Shown: positions 36,285 through 45,830 of the stretch, one piece after another
Layout of the letters: each line of letters begins with the position of its first letter
Position numbering within the stretch: the stretch's first letter is position 1
From: Candidatus Uhrbacteria bacterium
GTDB lineage: Bacteria; Patescibacteriota; Patescibacteriia; 2-12-FULL-60-25
NCBI GenBank assembly: GCA_016222815.1
Contig: JACRQE010000006.1
Span: 62,001-126,000, forward strand
Length of the DNA stretch: 64,000 nucleotides
Reading direction: 5' to 3'
Program-made: the position numbers and the translations under genes
The notes under the pieces: model-generated
The model's input: only the letters and a program-made list of their open reading frames with translations
Databases searched by the model: none
Told to the model about the DNA's origin: nothing

Positions 36285-37130
36285 ATGCAGATTGAAGTCG
36301 CGGAGCAGAAAATACTGCTTCTCAAGGATAAGCTGACGGCTGAGGAAGCCAAGGAAAAAGCCTGGGCCAAGAAAGTCAGCGCGTTCGACGCCATCAGCAA
36401 GGTCGCGAGTTTTTTGTCCAAGCCGAAAGATGATGATTTTGAAGTGACGTACAGCGAACATCGGTACGAGCCGTTTTGGCATGTGGCGGCCAAGGCGCGA
36501 TATGTGTACACGCGGAGCGCGATTTACCAGGTTCCGGTGGCCAAGAAGGAAGTGCGGACCGTGACCATCCATGAGACCAAATACGACGTGGCTGACGGGC
36601 AGATCAAGCTGCCGGTCATTGAGCATTGCCTGCAGGAAGAGAAGGAAGAGAACCTGACCAACGGGGTGAGCGGAAAGATAGATGCGGGACTCAAACAATA
36701 TCTTGAGATGACGCCGTACGAAGTGGCGGGCGAGCTCAAGGACGAAGTCGCAGCGGATTCGATTTTAGTCCCGCCGCAAGCGCGCGTGTCGGCCATCATG
36801 CGGGACGCGCTGGCCAAGATGATAAAAGGCATCCAGGCCGACACCATCCTGGAGGAACAGGTGGAGGTCACGCATGTGGACCTGTATTATCGCCCGGTGT
36901 ACGCCTATAAATTTTTGTGGAAATCGAAACAGAAAGAGGCGATATTGGAAGTCGACGGGCTGACAGGGGAGTGTACGGCAGGCAGCCGCATCTTCAAGGA
37001 ATATTTCGGCAAAGTCCTGGAGCGCGACTTCCTGTTCGACGTGGGCGCTGACGCAGTCGGCATGTTCGTGCCGGGCGGCAGCATCGCGGTCAAGGCGGCC
37101 AAGAAGATGATGGATGCGAGGAAAAATTGA
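36285..37130 (+). CDS. Hypothetical protein
   Basis: 281 aa intact ORF, intergenic position and terminator upstream; no family recognised. Confidence 0.7.
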   Translation: MQIEVAEQKILLLKDKLTAEEAKEKAWAKKVSAFDAISKVASFLSKPKDDDFEVTYSEHRYEPFWHVAAKARYVYTRSAIYQVPVAKKEVRTVTIHETKYDVADGQIKLPVIEHCLQEEKEENLTNGVSGKIDAGLKQYLEMTPYEVAGELKDEVAADSILVPPQARVSAIMRDALAKMIKGIQADTILEEQVEVTHVDLYYRPVYAYKFLWKSKQKEAILEVDGLTGECTAGSRIFKEYFGKVLERDFLFDVGADAVGMFVPGGSIAVKAAKKMMDARKN

Positions 37131-37131
37131 A

Positions 37132-39099
37132 CTAGATAGAGGAAAACGGCTGTTCGGGTGGTAGACCGCCGATTTTTTCCTGTCCGGCTGCTTTGCGGAT
37201 CGCCAGCCATTCTTTTTCTTCGGCAACGGTCTCGTCGATGGCCGTTTGCAGTTGATGGCTCAATCCTAGCGTGTAGAAGAGGGTCCAATCCAATTTTTCG
37301 CGCCATTCCTCGATGAGCCTGACGGACATGTTCTGGCGCAGGTCCTGGCCGAGGAAATTGATATCGAAGTATGATCTCACGGCCATGATCCATGAGGCTT
37401 GTTCCGCCGCGGTCAGCTCCGGGAAGATTTGGGTCAATGGCTTGAAATTCTCGTAGATGCTGTTTTGGGCGAGATTGTAGAAAAATTTGTAGGGTATCCG
37501 ATTCTTGATATCCGTTGTTTCAGGCGTGCGGCCTATCAGCTTCTCGATTTCGGTAAACCGTTTGAGGATCAAACGCATCTCGGAGATTTCGACCTCTCCG
37601 TCATCCCCAACCAGCATATTGGCAATCTCGTAGGGTGCCAGGCTGCGGATGCATCGGCCGACTGTCTGCTGGTCTTGGGGGAAAAGTTTTTTCGGTATAT
37701 CGGCCGCCGTGAGACCCTTTTTGATGTCTTTGCCGACCAGTCTGGCGAAACGAACCGATTCCTCCGCTTCCTGGCAGTCTTTTTTGTCGAACATCTCCTG
37801 CAAGAGTTTGGGCAAGTGTGTGTATTGGCTCGGCCTCAGCATCAGGCAGAGGTTGATCAGGGCGTCGTGGGCACGCACGCTCTCGGGGAGCCTCTGGGCG
37901 ACGGCGAATGCCGTGTTCAGGTTTTCGGCGATCTCCAGGAACCTGGTTTGGAGGCGAACGGAAAAAGAGTCGAGGAAGTCGCGGACGTCAGGATCCAATT
38001 CATCTAGGGCGATCTGTTCGGCCTTGGCCACGAAGTCGCGGACGGTTTGGCCGGCAGTGGCAAAACTTTCAGCTGCGACAAAGCCTTGTTCGGCCGGGTT
38101 GAGACTGATTTCCTGTTCAGGCATCAGCCCAAAATCAGATTTTTCCGCGATCTCGAGTTCGGCCAAGATCTCTTCTTTGAGGTTATCGAGGCAATCGGTG
38201 GGGGAAAGCTTGAAGAGCCGCCTTTTTTCATGCTCGTGGTACGGTTCATGCCCGGGTTGTTGGCTGCGTTCGTAATAGGAAAGCGCGTTGAGCATGTAGT
38301 CCTCCAGACCGAAAAACCTTCCGTCCAAAAGATTGTGGACGCTCTCGTGCTGTTTGGTCGCCTTGGGATCGGGGCCAGAAGCATCGACCAGACTGAACGG
38401 CGATCGCTTGTAGTGGACGCCTTGGGAGGAATTGCCCCGCAGCTTGTTGTAGCGTTCGAATGCCTCACCTGACAGGATGAACGTGATTTCGAAGGGACCA
38501 TATTCGACCGATGAGATGTCGCTTCGTTTGAACGTCGGTTCGTAGCCGGCGGGTTCAGTTTGGGGATCTATCCGGTCATTCAAAGCCCGGAGGGCTTTTT
38601 TTGGGCTGCGCTTGAGTCGTGCGACCAGCGGGGCTTTGGCGCGAAGGTTTTCCAGGATCGAGTGGATGTTATCCAGCAGGATGATGTCTGGTTTCTTGAG
38701 TAACGGGTCAAGCTCCGATTCCAGGGCGAACAAACGCTCCTCGATATCGCTTAACCGATCGGTCAATTCAAGATACTGGGCATTGTCCGCGGTGTCTGCG
38801 AGCTGTTCTTGAAGCACGGCATTTTGTCTGATCAGAAAGTCGGTTTCCGAGCTAAGGTCCTCGGATGTTTCCCATTCGGCGAACGATTCGGGACTTACGT
38901 TGTTTTTGACCTGGAGCCAGATGTCATCCAATTCGGCGTTGATTCTGGCCAGGTTGGCGTTATTGGGGATGCTCTCGATTCTTTTACGGACATCTTGCAA
39001 CACGGTTTCGTGCCGCTTGATGGTTTCGATCATCGAGAATCTGCGCTCCTTAAGGCTGCGGCCATGTTCCGGCTGATCGAATAGGAGGTTCCGTTCCAT
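37132..39099 (-). CDS. Hypothetical protein with HExxH motif (possible zinc metallopeptidase)
   Basis: KATKQHESVHNLLDGRFFGLEDYML; start MERNLLFDQ at 39099. Confidence 0.6.
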   Translation of the reverse strand: MERNLLFDQPEHGRSLKERRFSMIETIKRHETVLQDVRKRIESIPNNANLARINAELDDIWLQVKNNVSPESFAEWETSEDLSSETDFLIRQNAVLQEQLADTADNAQYLELTDRLSDIEERLFALESELDPLLKKPDIILLDNIHSILENLRAKAPLVARLKRSPKKALRALNDRIDPQTEPAGYEPTFKRSDISSVEYGPFEITFILSGEAFERYNKLRGNSSQGVHYKRSPFSLVDASGPDPKATKQHESVHNLLDGRFFGLEDYMLNALSYYERSQQPGHEPYHEHEKRRLFKLSPTDCLDNLKEEILAELEIAEKSDFGLMPEQEISLNPAEQGFVAAESFATAGQTVRDFVAKAEQIALDELDPDVRDFLDSFSVRLQTRFLEIAENLNTAFAVAQRLPESVRAHDALINLCLMLRPSQYTHLPKLLQEMFDKKDCQEAEESVRFARLVGKDIKKGLTAADIPKKLFPQDQQTVGRCIRSLAPYEIANMLVGDDGEVEISEMRLILKRFTEIEKLIGRTPETTDIKNRIPYKFFYNLAQNSIYENFKPLTQIFPELTAAEQASWIMAVRSYFDINFLGQDLRQNMSVRLIEEWREKLDWTLFYTLGLSHQLQTAIDETVAEEKEWLAIRKAAGQEKIGGLPPEQPFSSI

Positions 39100-39180
39100 G
39101 GACGCAGTGTAGTTTATGGGCGGGTCTCGGGCAATGCTCGAGAGTTGTCTTCGGCGCTCCGTTACGCTACCATCTTCGCC

Positions 39181-39876
39181 ATGTTCCACATCGAAGACGT
39201 GCTCCAGCTTAAGGACCGGGAAGACGTGAGGCACATCACCCGCAGGCATGTATTGACCATGTTCCCGGGGTTGGTCTTGGCGTTGATCCTGATAGTCATT
39301 CCGTTTTTCCTGATGTTCCCGCTGTTCACCTGGGGCATCCCGGGCGTCATCCTGTTTTTTTCGGCCGTGCTCATCGGAATCGTGGTCGCGATCAGGACAT
39401 TACTCCTGTGGGACGCGGATATCCTCATCGTCACGACATTCAGGCTGGTGGATGTGGACCAGCGCGGCATCTTCACGCGTATAGTGTCAGAGGCTCCGCT
39501 CGAGGCGGTCCAGGACGTTTCGTGGAGCAGGTCCGGGATCCTCCAGACCCTGTTCCGCATGGGCAGCCTCAAAGTCCAGACGGCGGGGGCCACGGCCAAC
39601 ATCGAGGCCAAATCCATCCCGCATCCGGACGCGGTGCATGAATTGATAAACGACTTGAGACACTTGTCGCCGGGCAAGAAAGCGGAGAGTGCGGCCGCTC
39701 CGGTCGTGCCGTCAGCCGCGACTCCGGCCGTGAAAGGCGAGAAGCTCAAGACCATCTGCGCCATGCTCGAAAAATATTCGGAAGAGGAATTGGAGCGCAT
39801 CGAGACCATCCTCAAAGCGCGCGAGAGATCGTCTATCGCAGACGCTTTCCTGAAAGACGAGGACGCGGAAAAGTGA
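39181..39876 (+). CDS. Bacterial PH domain (YdbT-like) membrane protein
   Basis: TM hairpin, LIVTTFRLVDVDQRGIFTRIVSEAPLEAVQDVSWSRSGILQTLFRMGSLKVQTAG. Confidence 0.8.
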   Translation: MFHIEDVLQLKDREDVRHITRRHVLTMFPGLVLALILIVIPFFLMFPLFTWGIPGVILFFSAVLIGIVVAIRTLLLWDADILIVTTFRLVDVDQRGIFTRIVSEAPLEAVQDVSWSRSGILQTLFRMGSLKVQTAGATANIEAKSIPHPDAVHELINDLRHLSPGKKAESAAAPVVPSAATPAVKGEKLKTICAMLEKYSEEELERIETILKARERSSIADAFLKDEDAEK

Positions 39877-39888
39877 TAAGCTCGAAAT

Positions 39889-40305
39889 ATGAGGAGGACG
39901 ACTGGCGAGGATAATCCATTCTGGAAAAAGCTGATCCGCTGGCCGGCTTTTTTGGTGGCAAACCTGGCGCTCTTCCTGCTCATCGGAGTATCCACGGTGC
40001 GCGAGACTTACCGAGGCTACACGGTGGATCGTGAGATAAAAGCGTTGGAAGCGCAGGCTGAAGCGTTAGAGGGCCAAAAGATGAAGCTGACCCAGTTGAC
40101 CCAAGCCGCGGCTTCACCGGAGAAGACCGAGTTGGAAGCGCGTTCCAGGCTGGGTTGGAAAAAGGATGGGGAAAAAGTTTTTGTCTTGACCGGCTACCAA
40201 CCGGCTGATAAACCTGCGGAAGCTTCGGTCTTCGCGGCGCCGCAAGTCCTGCCGCCGTCGAACCCTGAACTGTGGTTTGCATACTTCTTTAAGCCTGAAA
40301 AATAA
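39889..40305 (+). CDS. Septum formation initiator family (FtsB/DivIC-like)
   Basis: Single TM then coiled coil and AASPEKTELEARSRLGWKKDGEKVFVL. Confidence 0.75.
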   Translation: MRRTTGEDNPFWKKLIRWPAFLVANLALFLLIGVSTVRETYRGYTVDREIKALEAQAEALEGQKMKLTQLTQAAASPEKTELEARSRLGWKKDGEKVFVLTGYQPADKPAEASVFAAPQVLPPSNPELWFAYFFKPEK

Positions 40306-40326
40306 AGTCTTCTTCCACCGATATCT

Positions 40327-40953
40327 ATGATGAACAAGAACGAACAGAACAAGCCTAAGTTGGTCCTGGCGGGACTGGGGGTGTTAATAGTCTTGGAGCT
40401 TTTGGCGGCCTGGATGGTCGTGGCTGTGTACGTCAGGCGCGACGACGGTTTGCTCGTGAGGCGGACGGCGGGATTCTTGCCCGTGGCCAGGGTCGGGTCA
40501 TATTCGGTCAATTATAACCAGTTCGTCTTTACCCGCGACGCCATTAAACATTTCTTGAACTCACCCACGGTCAAATCGGCAGGCCAGGCACAGCCCATGA
40601 CCCCGCTCATCGAAAAGAGCGCTTACGAGCGCCTGTTGCGCGAAGCTGCAGTCAAGGAACTGGCGGTGGAACGCAAAGTCCAGGTCACGGATGGGGACGT
40701 GGACAAGGCGTATGGCGAATTCCTGGTCCAGGCGAGTTCGAGCGTGCCGGATGTCTCGAAGTACATCAGGGAAACCTTCGATTGGGATGAGAAGGAGTAC
40801 CGGGCTAACGTGGTCAGGCCGCAGCTCATGGAAGAGAAGCTGGTGGCAACTTACGCCACGGATACGGACCCGACAGCCCAGTTCGAGACATATCTGGCAG
40901 AGCGGCTGCAGAAGCCGGACGTGAAGCGCTATCTCAAGTTCCCCACGAATTGA
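40327..40953 (+). CDS. Membrane-anchored SurA-N-like protein
   Basis: TM anchor; LLREAAVKELAVERKVQVTDGDVDKAYGEF; no PPIase domain seen. Confidence 0.55.
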   Translation: MMNKNEQNKPKLVLAGLGVLIVLELLAAWMVVAVYVRRDDGLLVRRTAGFLPVARVGSYSVNYNQFVFTRDAIKHFLNSPTVKSAGQAQPMTPLIEKSAYERLLREAAVKELAVERKVQVTDGDVDKAYGEFLVQASSSVPDVSKYIRETFDWDEKEYRANVVRPQLMEEKLVATYATDTDPTAQFETYLAERLQKPDVKRYLKFPTN

Positions 40954-40967
40954 TTTTCGAAAGCCAT

Positions 40968-41003
40968 AAAAACTCCGCGTTGCTACAACTGCGGGGTTTT
41001 TTG
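40968..41003 (+). terminator. Intrinsic terminator
   Basis: ACTCCGC...GCGGGGTTTTTTG. Confidence 0.8.
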
Positions 41004-41055
41004 CATCAAGCGTGATATCATGTGACCGAGGCTGTGCATACAGTCCGAGGATAAG

Positions 41056-43338
41056 ATGAAATTGAAGCCAAAACTGGTGATGTTCTTCATCGCCGTAGCC
41101 GTCATACCGACCGCACTGTATTCGGTCCTGGTCTTCGGATTCACCCGGATCTACATGGTCAGGGCCCAGTTTAATTCGTTGGTGAACATATCGGAGATTA
41201 AAGCCCAGGCCATCGGCAGATATTTCGATAACCTCAAACAGATCGCTGTCTTTGCCCAGGATTTTTACAACGTCAAGATCAACCTTCCGATCATGGACGA
41301 AATATCATCCACACCGGATGATCCTAGATATCAGGCTGCGAAAAAAATGCTGGATGGGCAGCTGATCCCGATGGTCAAGGCCATAAACCTTTATGAGATC
41401 CAGTTGTTGAGTCCAGATGGAGATGTGTTATACAGCACTTCCAATAAACCTGAGACGATAAAAACGGATGAATCGGATATGACGGCGTTCGAAATCGGCA
41501 AACATCAGGTTTTCGTGGGCGATATTCATGAAAATCTGAACGATATTAACCGTAAAGACCTGATGGTCACAGCGCCTGTCCGTGATTTTGATAATAAGTT
41601 CGTGGGGGTGTTGGCCATGCATGTCGATCTTAAATCTCTGTACGCGCTGATTTCGGATTATAGGGGATTGGGCAAAACAGGTGAGACTTTGATAGCTAGG
41701 CGTACCGAAACAGGAGATGCGGCGCTCTTTTTGAATCCTTTGAGGCACGATCCTGACGCAGCCTTGAAAAGGGAGACAATGATCGGCGATCCTAATGGGC
41801 TGCCGGTCCAAAAAGCGGTATCGGGACAGAGCGGGGCAGGCAATTCCACCGATTATAGGGGAGAACCGGTCCTTGCGGTCTGGAAGTATCTGCCGTCCTT
41901 GAGATGGGGGCTGGTGACTAAGATCGACCTGAAAGAGGTCTATGCCGATATCAATGATCTAGCCTGGCTGTTCCTGTTGGGCGGTATCCTGACGGCCATG
42001 GCGATCGTCCTGACGGCGTTCATGGTCTCGAACTACATCATCAATCCGATCAGGACCCTTCAGGAAGTCACGCTCAGGATCGCTAAAGGCGACCTGAAAT
42101 ACCGCGTGCCAGTCCAGGGTAAAGATGAAATCGGGACTTTGGCCGAAAATTTCAATACCATGACTTCCAAGCTGGCGGAATCGTACGCCGGATTGGAGGA
42201 GAAGGTCCGCATCAGGACCGAAGATTTGGCGCGCGCAAAAGCACAGGACGAGGCGATCTTGGCTGCCATCGGCGACGGCGTCATGGCATGTAACCGCAAG
42301 GGCGTGGTCATACTTTTCAATCGGATTGCTGAAAGCCTATCCGGTTACCAGGCAAAAGAAGTGATCGGCAAACAGCATGCGCAATTCTTCAGGTTGGTCA
42401 AAGAAGAAGGCCATAAACCGGTCGAGGATTTCATCGATAAAGCGATGCGTACCGGTAAAGCCATAAAAATCACCAAAGGATTATTGCTTGTAAGGAGGGA
42501 TGGGGATGAGATACCGGTCGCGGACAGCGTCTCGCCGGTCATAAACGAGCAAGGCGAGAGGATAGGTTGCGTGGTCGTGTTCAGGGACATCCGGAGCGAA
42601 CGCGAAATAGACCGCATGAAGACCGAGTTCGTCTCGGTGGCCGCACATCAGCTGAAAGCGCCGCTGACCGCCATCAGCTGGCTTTTGGAGGCGTTTGAAG
42701 GCGACAAGACGGGTAAGCTCTCGGCGAGCCAGAAAAAGTATTTGGCGGACCTGAACGAGTCGGATAAGAAGATGGTCGTGCTGGTCAATGATTTGCTCAA
42801 TGTCTCGCGGTTGGAAGCCGGAAAGCTTTCGAGCGCGCCGCAGGAAATCAGGCTCGAAGAACTGATTGACGAGATCTTGCGCGAGCAGGGTCCGCTCATC
42901 GCCGAAAAGAAATGCCAGGTCACCTTCGATCGGCCTATCAGGCCTTTGCCGCCAATCAAACTGGATGCCATGTTGGTCAAACAAGCGGTCAATAACCTTG
43001 TGAATAACGCGGTCAGATATTCCAAAGCAGGCGAAGGCAAGGTCCAGTTGACGCTCCAGCAACCGCCGGGCACCGAAGACTACATGTTGACCGTTTCGGA
43101 TAACGGCATCGGTATACCCAAGGACCAACAGAGCCGCATATTCGAAAGGTTCTTCAGGGCAGAGAATGCGCAACGGGCTGAATCGGGCGGGTCAGGATTG
43201 GGCTTATATATCACGAAGATGATCGTCGAGAGTGCGGGCGGCAAAGTATGGTTCGAGTCGCAGGAGGGCGTAGGTACGGATTTCCATATCACGCTCCCGT
43301 CCAGACCGGCTCCGGCCAAGTCTGAAGAAGAGGTATAG
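41056..43338 (+). CDS. Sensor histidine kinase (extracellular sensor, HAMP, PAS, HisKA, HATPase)
   Basis: FVSVAAHQLKAPLTAISWLLEAF, VNNLVNNAVRYS, VSDNGIGIPKDQQSRIFERFFRAENA, GSGLGLYI. Confidence 0.95.
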   Translation: MKLKPKLVMFFIAVAVIPTALYSVLVFGFTRIYMVRAQFNSLVNISEIKAQAIGRYFDNLKQIAVFAQDFYNVKINLPIMDEISSTPDDPRYQAAKKMLDGQLIPMVKAINLYEIQLLSPDGDVLYSTSNKPETIKTDESDMTAFEIGKHQVFVGDIHENLNDINRKDLMVTAPVRDFDNKFVGVLAMHVDLKSLYALISDYRGLGKTGETLIARRTETGDAALFLNPLRHDPDAALKRETMIGDPNGLPVQKAVSGQSGAGNSTDYRGEPVLAVWKYLPSLRWGLVTKIDLKEVYADINDLAWLFLLGGILTAMAIVLTAFMVSNYIINPIRTLQEVTLRIAKGDLKYRVPVQGKDEIGTLAENFNTMTSKLAESYAGLEEKVRIRTEDLARAKAQDEAILAAIGDGVMACNRKGVVILFNRIAESLSGYQAKEVIGKQHAQFFRLVKEEGHKPVEDFIDKAMRTGKAIKITKGLLLVRRDGDEIPVADSVSPVINEQGERIGCVVVFRDIRSEREIDRMKTEFVSVAAHQLKAPLTAISWLLEAFEGDKTGKLSASQKKYLADLNESDKKMVVLVNDLLNVSRLEAGKLSSAPQEIRLEELIDEILREQGPLIAEKKCQVTFDRPIRPLPPIKLDAMLVKQAVNNLVNNAVRYSKAGEGKVQLTLQQPPGTEDYMLTVSDNGIGIPKDQQSRIFERFFRAENAQRAESGGSGLGLYITKMIVESAGGKVWFESQEGVGTDFHITLPSRPAPAKSEEEV

Positions 43339-43353
43339 GTGTCAGATTCCCAC

Positions 43354-43387
43354 AAAGCAAAAGACGCCTGCTGGCGTCTTTTGCTTT
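43354..43387. terminator. Strong bidirectional terminator hairpin
   Basis: AAAGCAAAAGACGCC-TGCT-GGCGTCTTTTGCTTT, 15-bp perfect stem. Confidence 0.85.
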
Positions 43388-43407
43388 GGAGCGGGTAACG
43401 GGAATCG
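43387..43407. repeat. Partial duplicate of tRNA-Gly 3' end
   Basis: TGGAGCGGGTAACGGGAATCG identical to 43527-43547. Confidence 0.9.
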
Positions 43408-43496
43408 CCGCTCGCTCCGACTCGCGGTCCGGGGTGGCTGCGCACCAAGCCTGCGCCAGCTCGGCTTTCTCGCCACCCGTTCGATTCCCTTAGCAC

Positions 43497-43520
43497 AAAA
43501 CCCGGTTTGTTCCGGGCTTT
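43497..43520 (-). terminator. Terminator downstream of tRNA-Gly
   Basis: Minus strand AAGCCCGGAACAAACCGGGTTTT. Confidence 0.65.
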
Positions 43521-43526
43521 GTTGCA

Positions 43527-43601
43527 TGGAGCGGGTAACGGGAATCGAACCCGTCTCTGGTGCTTGGGAAGCACCCATAATAACCACTATACGATACCCG
43601 C
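43527..43601 (-). tRNA. tRNA-Gly(CCC)
   Basis: GCGGGTA...GGTGC-TTCCCAA-GCACC...ACGGG-TTCGATT-CCCGT-TACCCGC-T-CCA; CCA encoded. Confidence 0.92.
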
Positions 43602-43721
43602 AAGGCTATTTGTCGCTGCATACGCTAGCAATAAAACCCCGGTCTTGCAATAATCTGTCGGAGACGAAACCCTAGACGGCAAGACCTTGTGCTGGCCATA
43701 GAGGGAGAGTAAATTTCTACC

Positions 43722-43931
43722 ATGACTAAGACAAAGAACCTGAACCAGCTGTTGGCCGACATGGATGATGCATCCAGGGAAAAGATTTTCGATTTGGCGG
43801 TCGATTTCCCCGAGATATTACCGGCGTTGGATGATCAGGCTAAAGCCAAATCGGCCGTAGCGAAGGGCGTGCGGGCAGAAGACCTGCTGGAGATGGAAAA
43901 GGAACAGCTGGAGAGACTTACTGCGGACTGA
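43722..43931 (+). CDS. Small hypothetical protein (69 aa)
   Basis: Purine-rich leader, tight coupling to next gene. Confidence 0.55.
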   Translation: MTKTKNLNQLLADMDDASREKIFDLAVDFPEILPALDDQAKAKSAVAKGVRAEDLLEMEKEQLERLTAD

Positions 43932-43932
43932 T

Positions 43933-45582
43933 ATGGAAAGAATTCCCGAAAGAAAAGAAGGTGATCCGATGGTGGAGGTCCGGAAGCGCGAGCGGGCAGC
44001 ACTCGCCAGGCAAGAAACCCGTGCCGCCAAATTGCTGCGCGAGACGGGCAGGCTGGGCCGGCGTTTCCTGTTGGGGTTGGCCTTGTTGCGGGGAGCGACC
44101 ATGCTTTCGGATGTCACGACCGAAAAGCCCGTCGTCCACCACCGCGCAGAAAAGGATTTCGATGAGCAGGCAGAGGGGATGTTCGACGAGGAGTCCAAGG
44201 AATTCCTGCTCGCCCATGAAGGTCGGGTCAGTTTCGTCTGGAACACCGAACGCGGGAACACTGAAGAGCGGAAGCTCGGACGCGAAGAGATATCCAAGGC
44301 GAGACGCATGCGGTTCCGCGAGACCTCCATGCCGAACAGCATCAGCGTGACCTGGCAGGAACAACAGAGTATGGACACCGGACTGCAGACCGTCATCTTC
44401 GAAGATAGCCATGGCAACCTAGTCAGGGCTATCCGCAACGCCACGCCCCAAGGGACGTGGATAACGGCCCAGGTAGGCGTGCTGTCCGAGTTCAACGACG
44501 TCGAACCGAATTACTCCTTATCCGTTGATTTGCGACGGCTGGGAGGCCCGGAGATGCATAACCTGGCCGAAGGGGAGTCTATCCCAAGCATTGGCCGCTT
44601 CGGAGCGGATAACGCGTACAGCGCCCATTCGCGTTCACGGGACCTGCCTTCGGCCGCGATGGATTTCGAACGTTCGAGCCAGGGCCTGGGACGGTCCTTG
44701 GGACAAGTCGAATCCTTATTCGGGTTGCGTCCGGGCCAAGCCATCCAACGCGTTTGGCTGGTTGATTCCGACCAATACAATGCCTGGGCGGTCAACGACC
44801 AGAACCAGCGCAGAGGGACGATCATGATGTCGCGCGAGATGCTCCAATCGGAAAAGCCGGATTCGGGTATTTTGTACAACGATGAAGTCAGCCTTGAGAC
44901 GCGCGAGTCCGTGATTCGCCACGAAGCTTTCCATGTGGTCGACCTCAAATACGGAGTCACCCAACGACTGCCGACGATCCATCGGGCGTTCCGCCAGTAT
45001 TTCATGTTCCGCATGAATGAAACGGAATTTTTGGGCCAACCTTTCGGCGGCCATGCCAACGATAACGAAAGGGAGTTCTTCGCCAGCCTCATGGCCGACC
45101 TGTCCCATCCAGGTTTCAGCCGGGCGCTCGACAAACTTCCGCCGCAGGAGACTCAGGAGATGTATGAAGCTATCCGCATCGTCATGGGGACCATCGAGAG
45201 CTATCCGGAATTCAAGGATGCACCGGTCCTCGAGTTGATGCGTTCCAGGCTGGATGAATTAAGCGCCCGTGGTGCCAATCCAGTGACTTTAGAAGTGGCG
45301 CAAGCCGCGCACAGCAAGGATCTTATCGTGGAAAACGCCAGGCCGGCAATCGAAGCCCCTGATTTCGCGGTGTTCAAGGAAAAAATGAAAGGCCTGACTT
45401 ACAGGGAATCACTGGAGGTCTATCGGAATTTCCAGGGCAGGCTAAAAATCCTGGACGAACGGTCTGCGGTGCGGTCCGAGGGATCGGCGCAGGAGTACCA
45501 GAGCTTGACCGAAAAGATCGGCTATCTCGAAAAAAATTATATTTTCCCCAAGGATTGGGTCCGCGCGGAAGCTCCCAAGTGA
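43933..45582 (+). CDS. Putative zinc metallopeptidase-like protein
   Basis: 549 aa; SVIRHEAFHVVDLKYGVTQRLPTIHRAF contains HExxH. Confidence 0.55.
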   Translation: MERIPERKEGDPMVEVRKRERAALARQETRAAKLLRETGRLGRRFLLGLALLRGATMLSDVTTEKPVVHHRAEKDFDEQAEGMFDEESKEFLLAHEGRVSFVWNTERGNTEERKLGREEISKARRMRFRETSMPNSISVTWQEQQSMDTGLQTVIFEDSHGNLVRAIRNATPQGTWITAQVGVLSEFNDVEPNYSLSVDLRRLGGPEMHNLAEGESIPSIGRFGADNAYSAHSRSRDLPSAAMDFERSSQGLGRSLGQVESLFGLRPGQAIQRVWLVDSDQYNAWAVNDQNQRRGTIMMSREMLQSEKPDSGILYNDEVSLETRESVIRHEAFHVVDLKYGVTQRLPTIHRAFRQYFMFRMNETEFLGQPFGGHANDNEREFFASLMADLSHPGFSRALDKLPPQETQEMYEAIRIVMGTIESYPEFKDAPVLELMRSRLDELSARGANPVTLEVAQAAHSKDLIVENARPAIEAPDFAVFKEKMKGLTYRESLEVYRNFQGRLKILDERSAVRSEGSAQEYQSLTEKIGYLEKNYIFPKDWVRAEAPK

Positions 45583-45653
45583 GACCGGGATTGAGGATTG
45601 CGCCCCGGCCCTTGCAGAGAACGGGTGCATTTGGTAGTTTATCCGTCGCATCC

Positions 45654-45728
45654 GCCAGTTTAGCTCAGTGGTAGAGCAATGCTTTCGTAAAGCAGAGGTC
45701 CCGGGTTCGAATCCCGGAACTGGCTCCA
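45654..45728 (+). tRNA. tRNA-Thr(CGT)
   Basis: GCCAGTT...loop TTCGTAA...CCGGG-TTCGAAT-CCCGG-AACTGGC-T-CCA. Confidence 0.92.
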
Positions 45729-45730
45729 GC

Positions 45731-45760
45731 AAAACGCCCCGGTGATACTGGGGCGTTTTG
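45731..45760 (+). terminator. Terminator after tRNA-Thr
   Basis: AAAACGCCCC-GGTGATACT-GGGGCGTTTT. Confidence 0.8.
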
Positions 45761-45830
45761 GTTGGGTGGGGATATCATCGTGGATTCCACTCTGGAGCAA
45801 CATGGACGCATCTGGTAATATCCAAAACGG

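Noticed and set aside
43080-43587. Minus-strand ORFs through the tRNA-Gly region
   Set aside because: They read through a tRNA, terminators and repeats; best explained as spurious.
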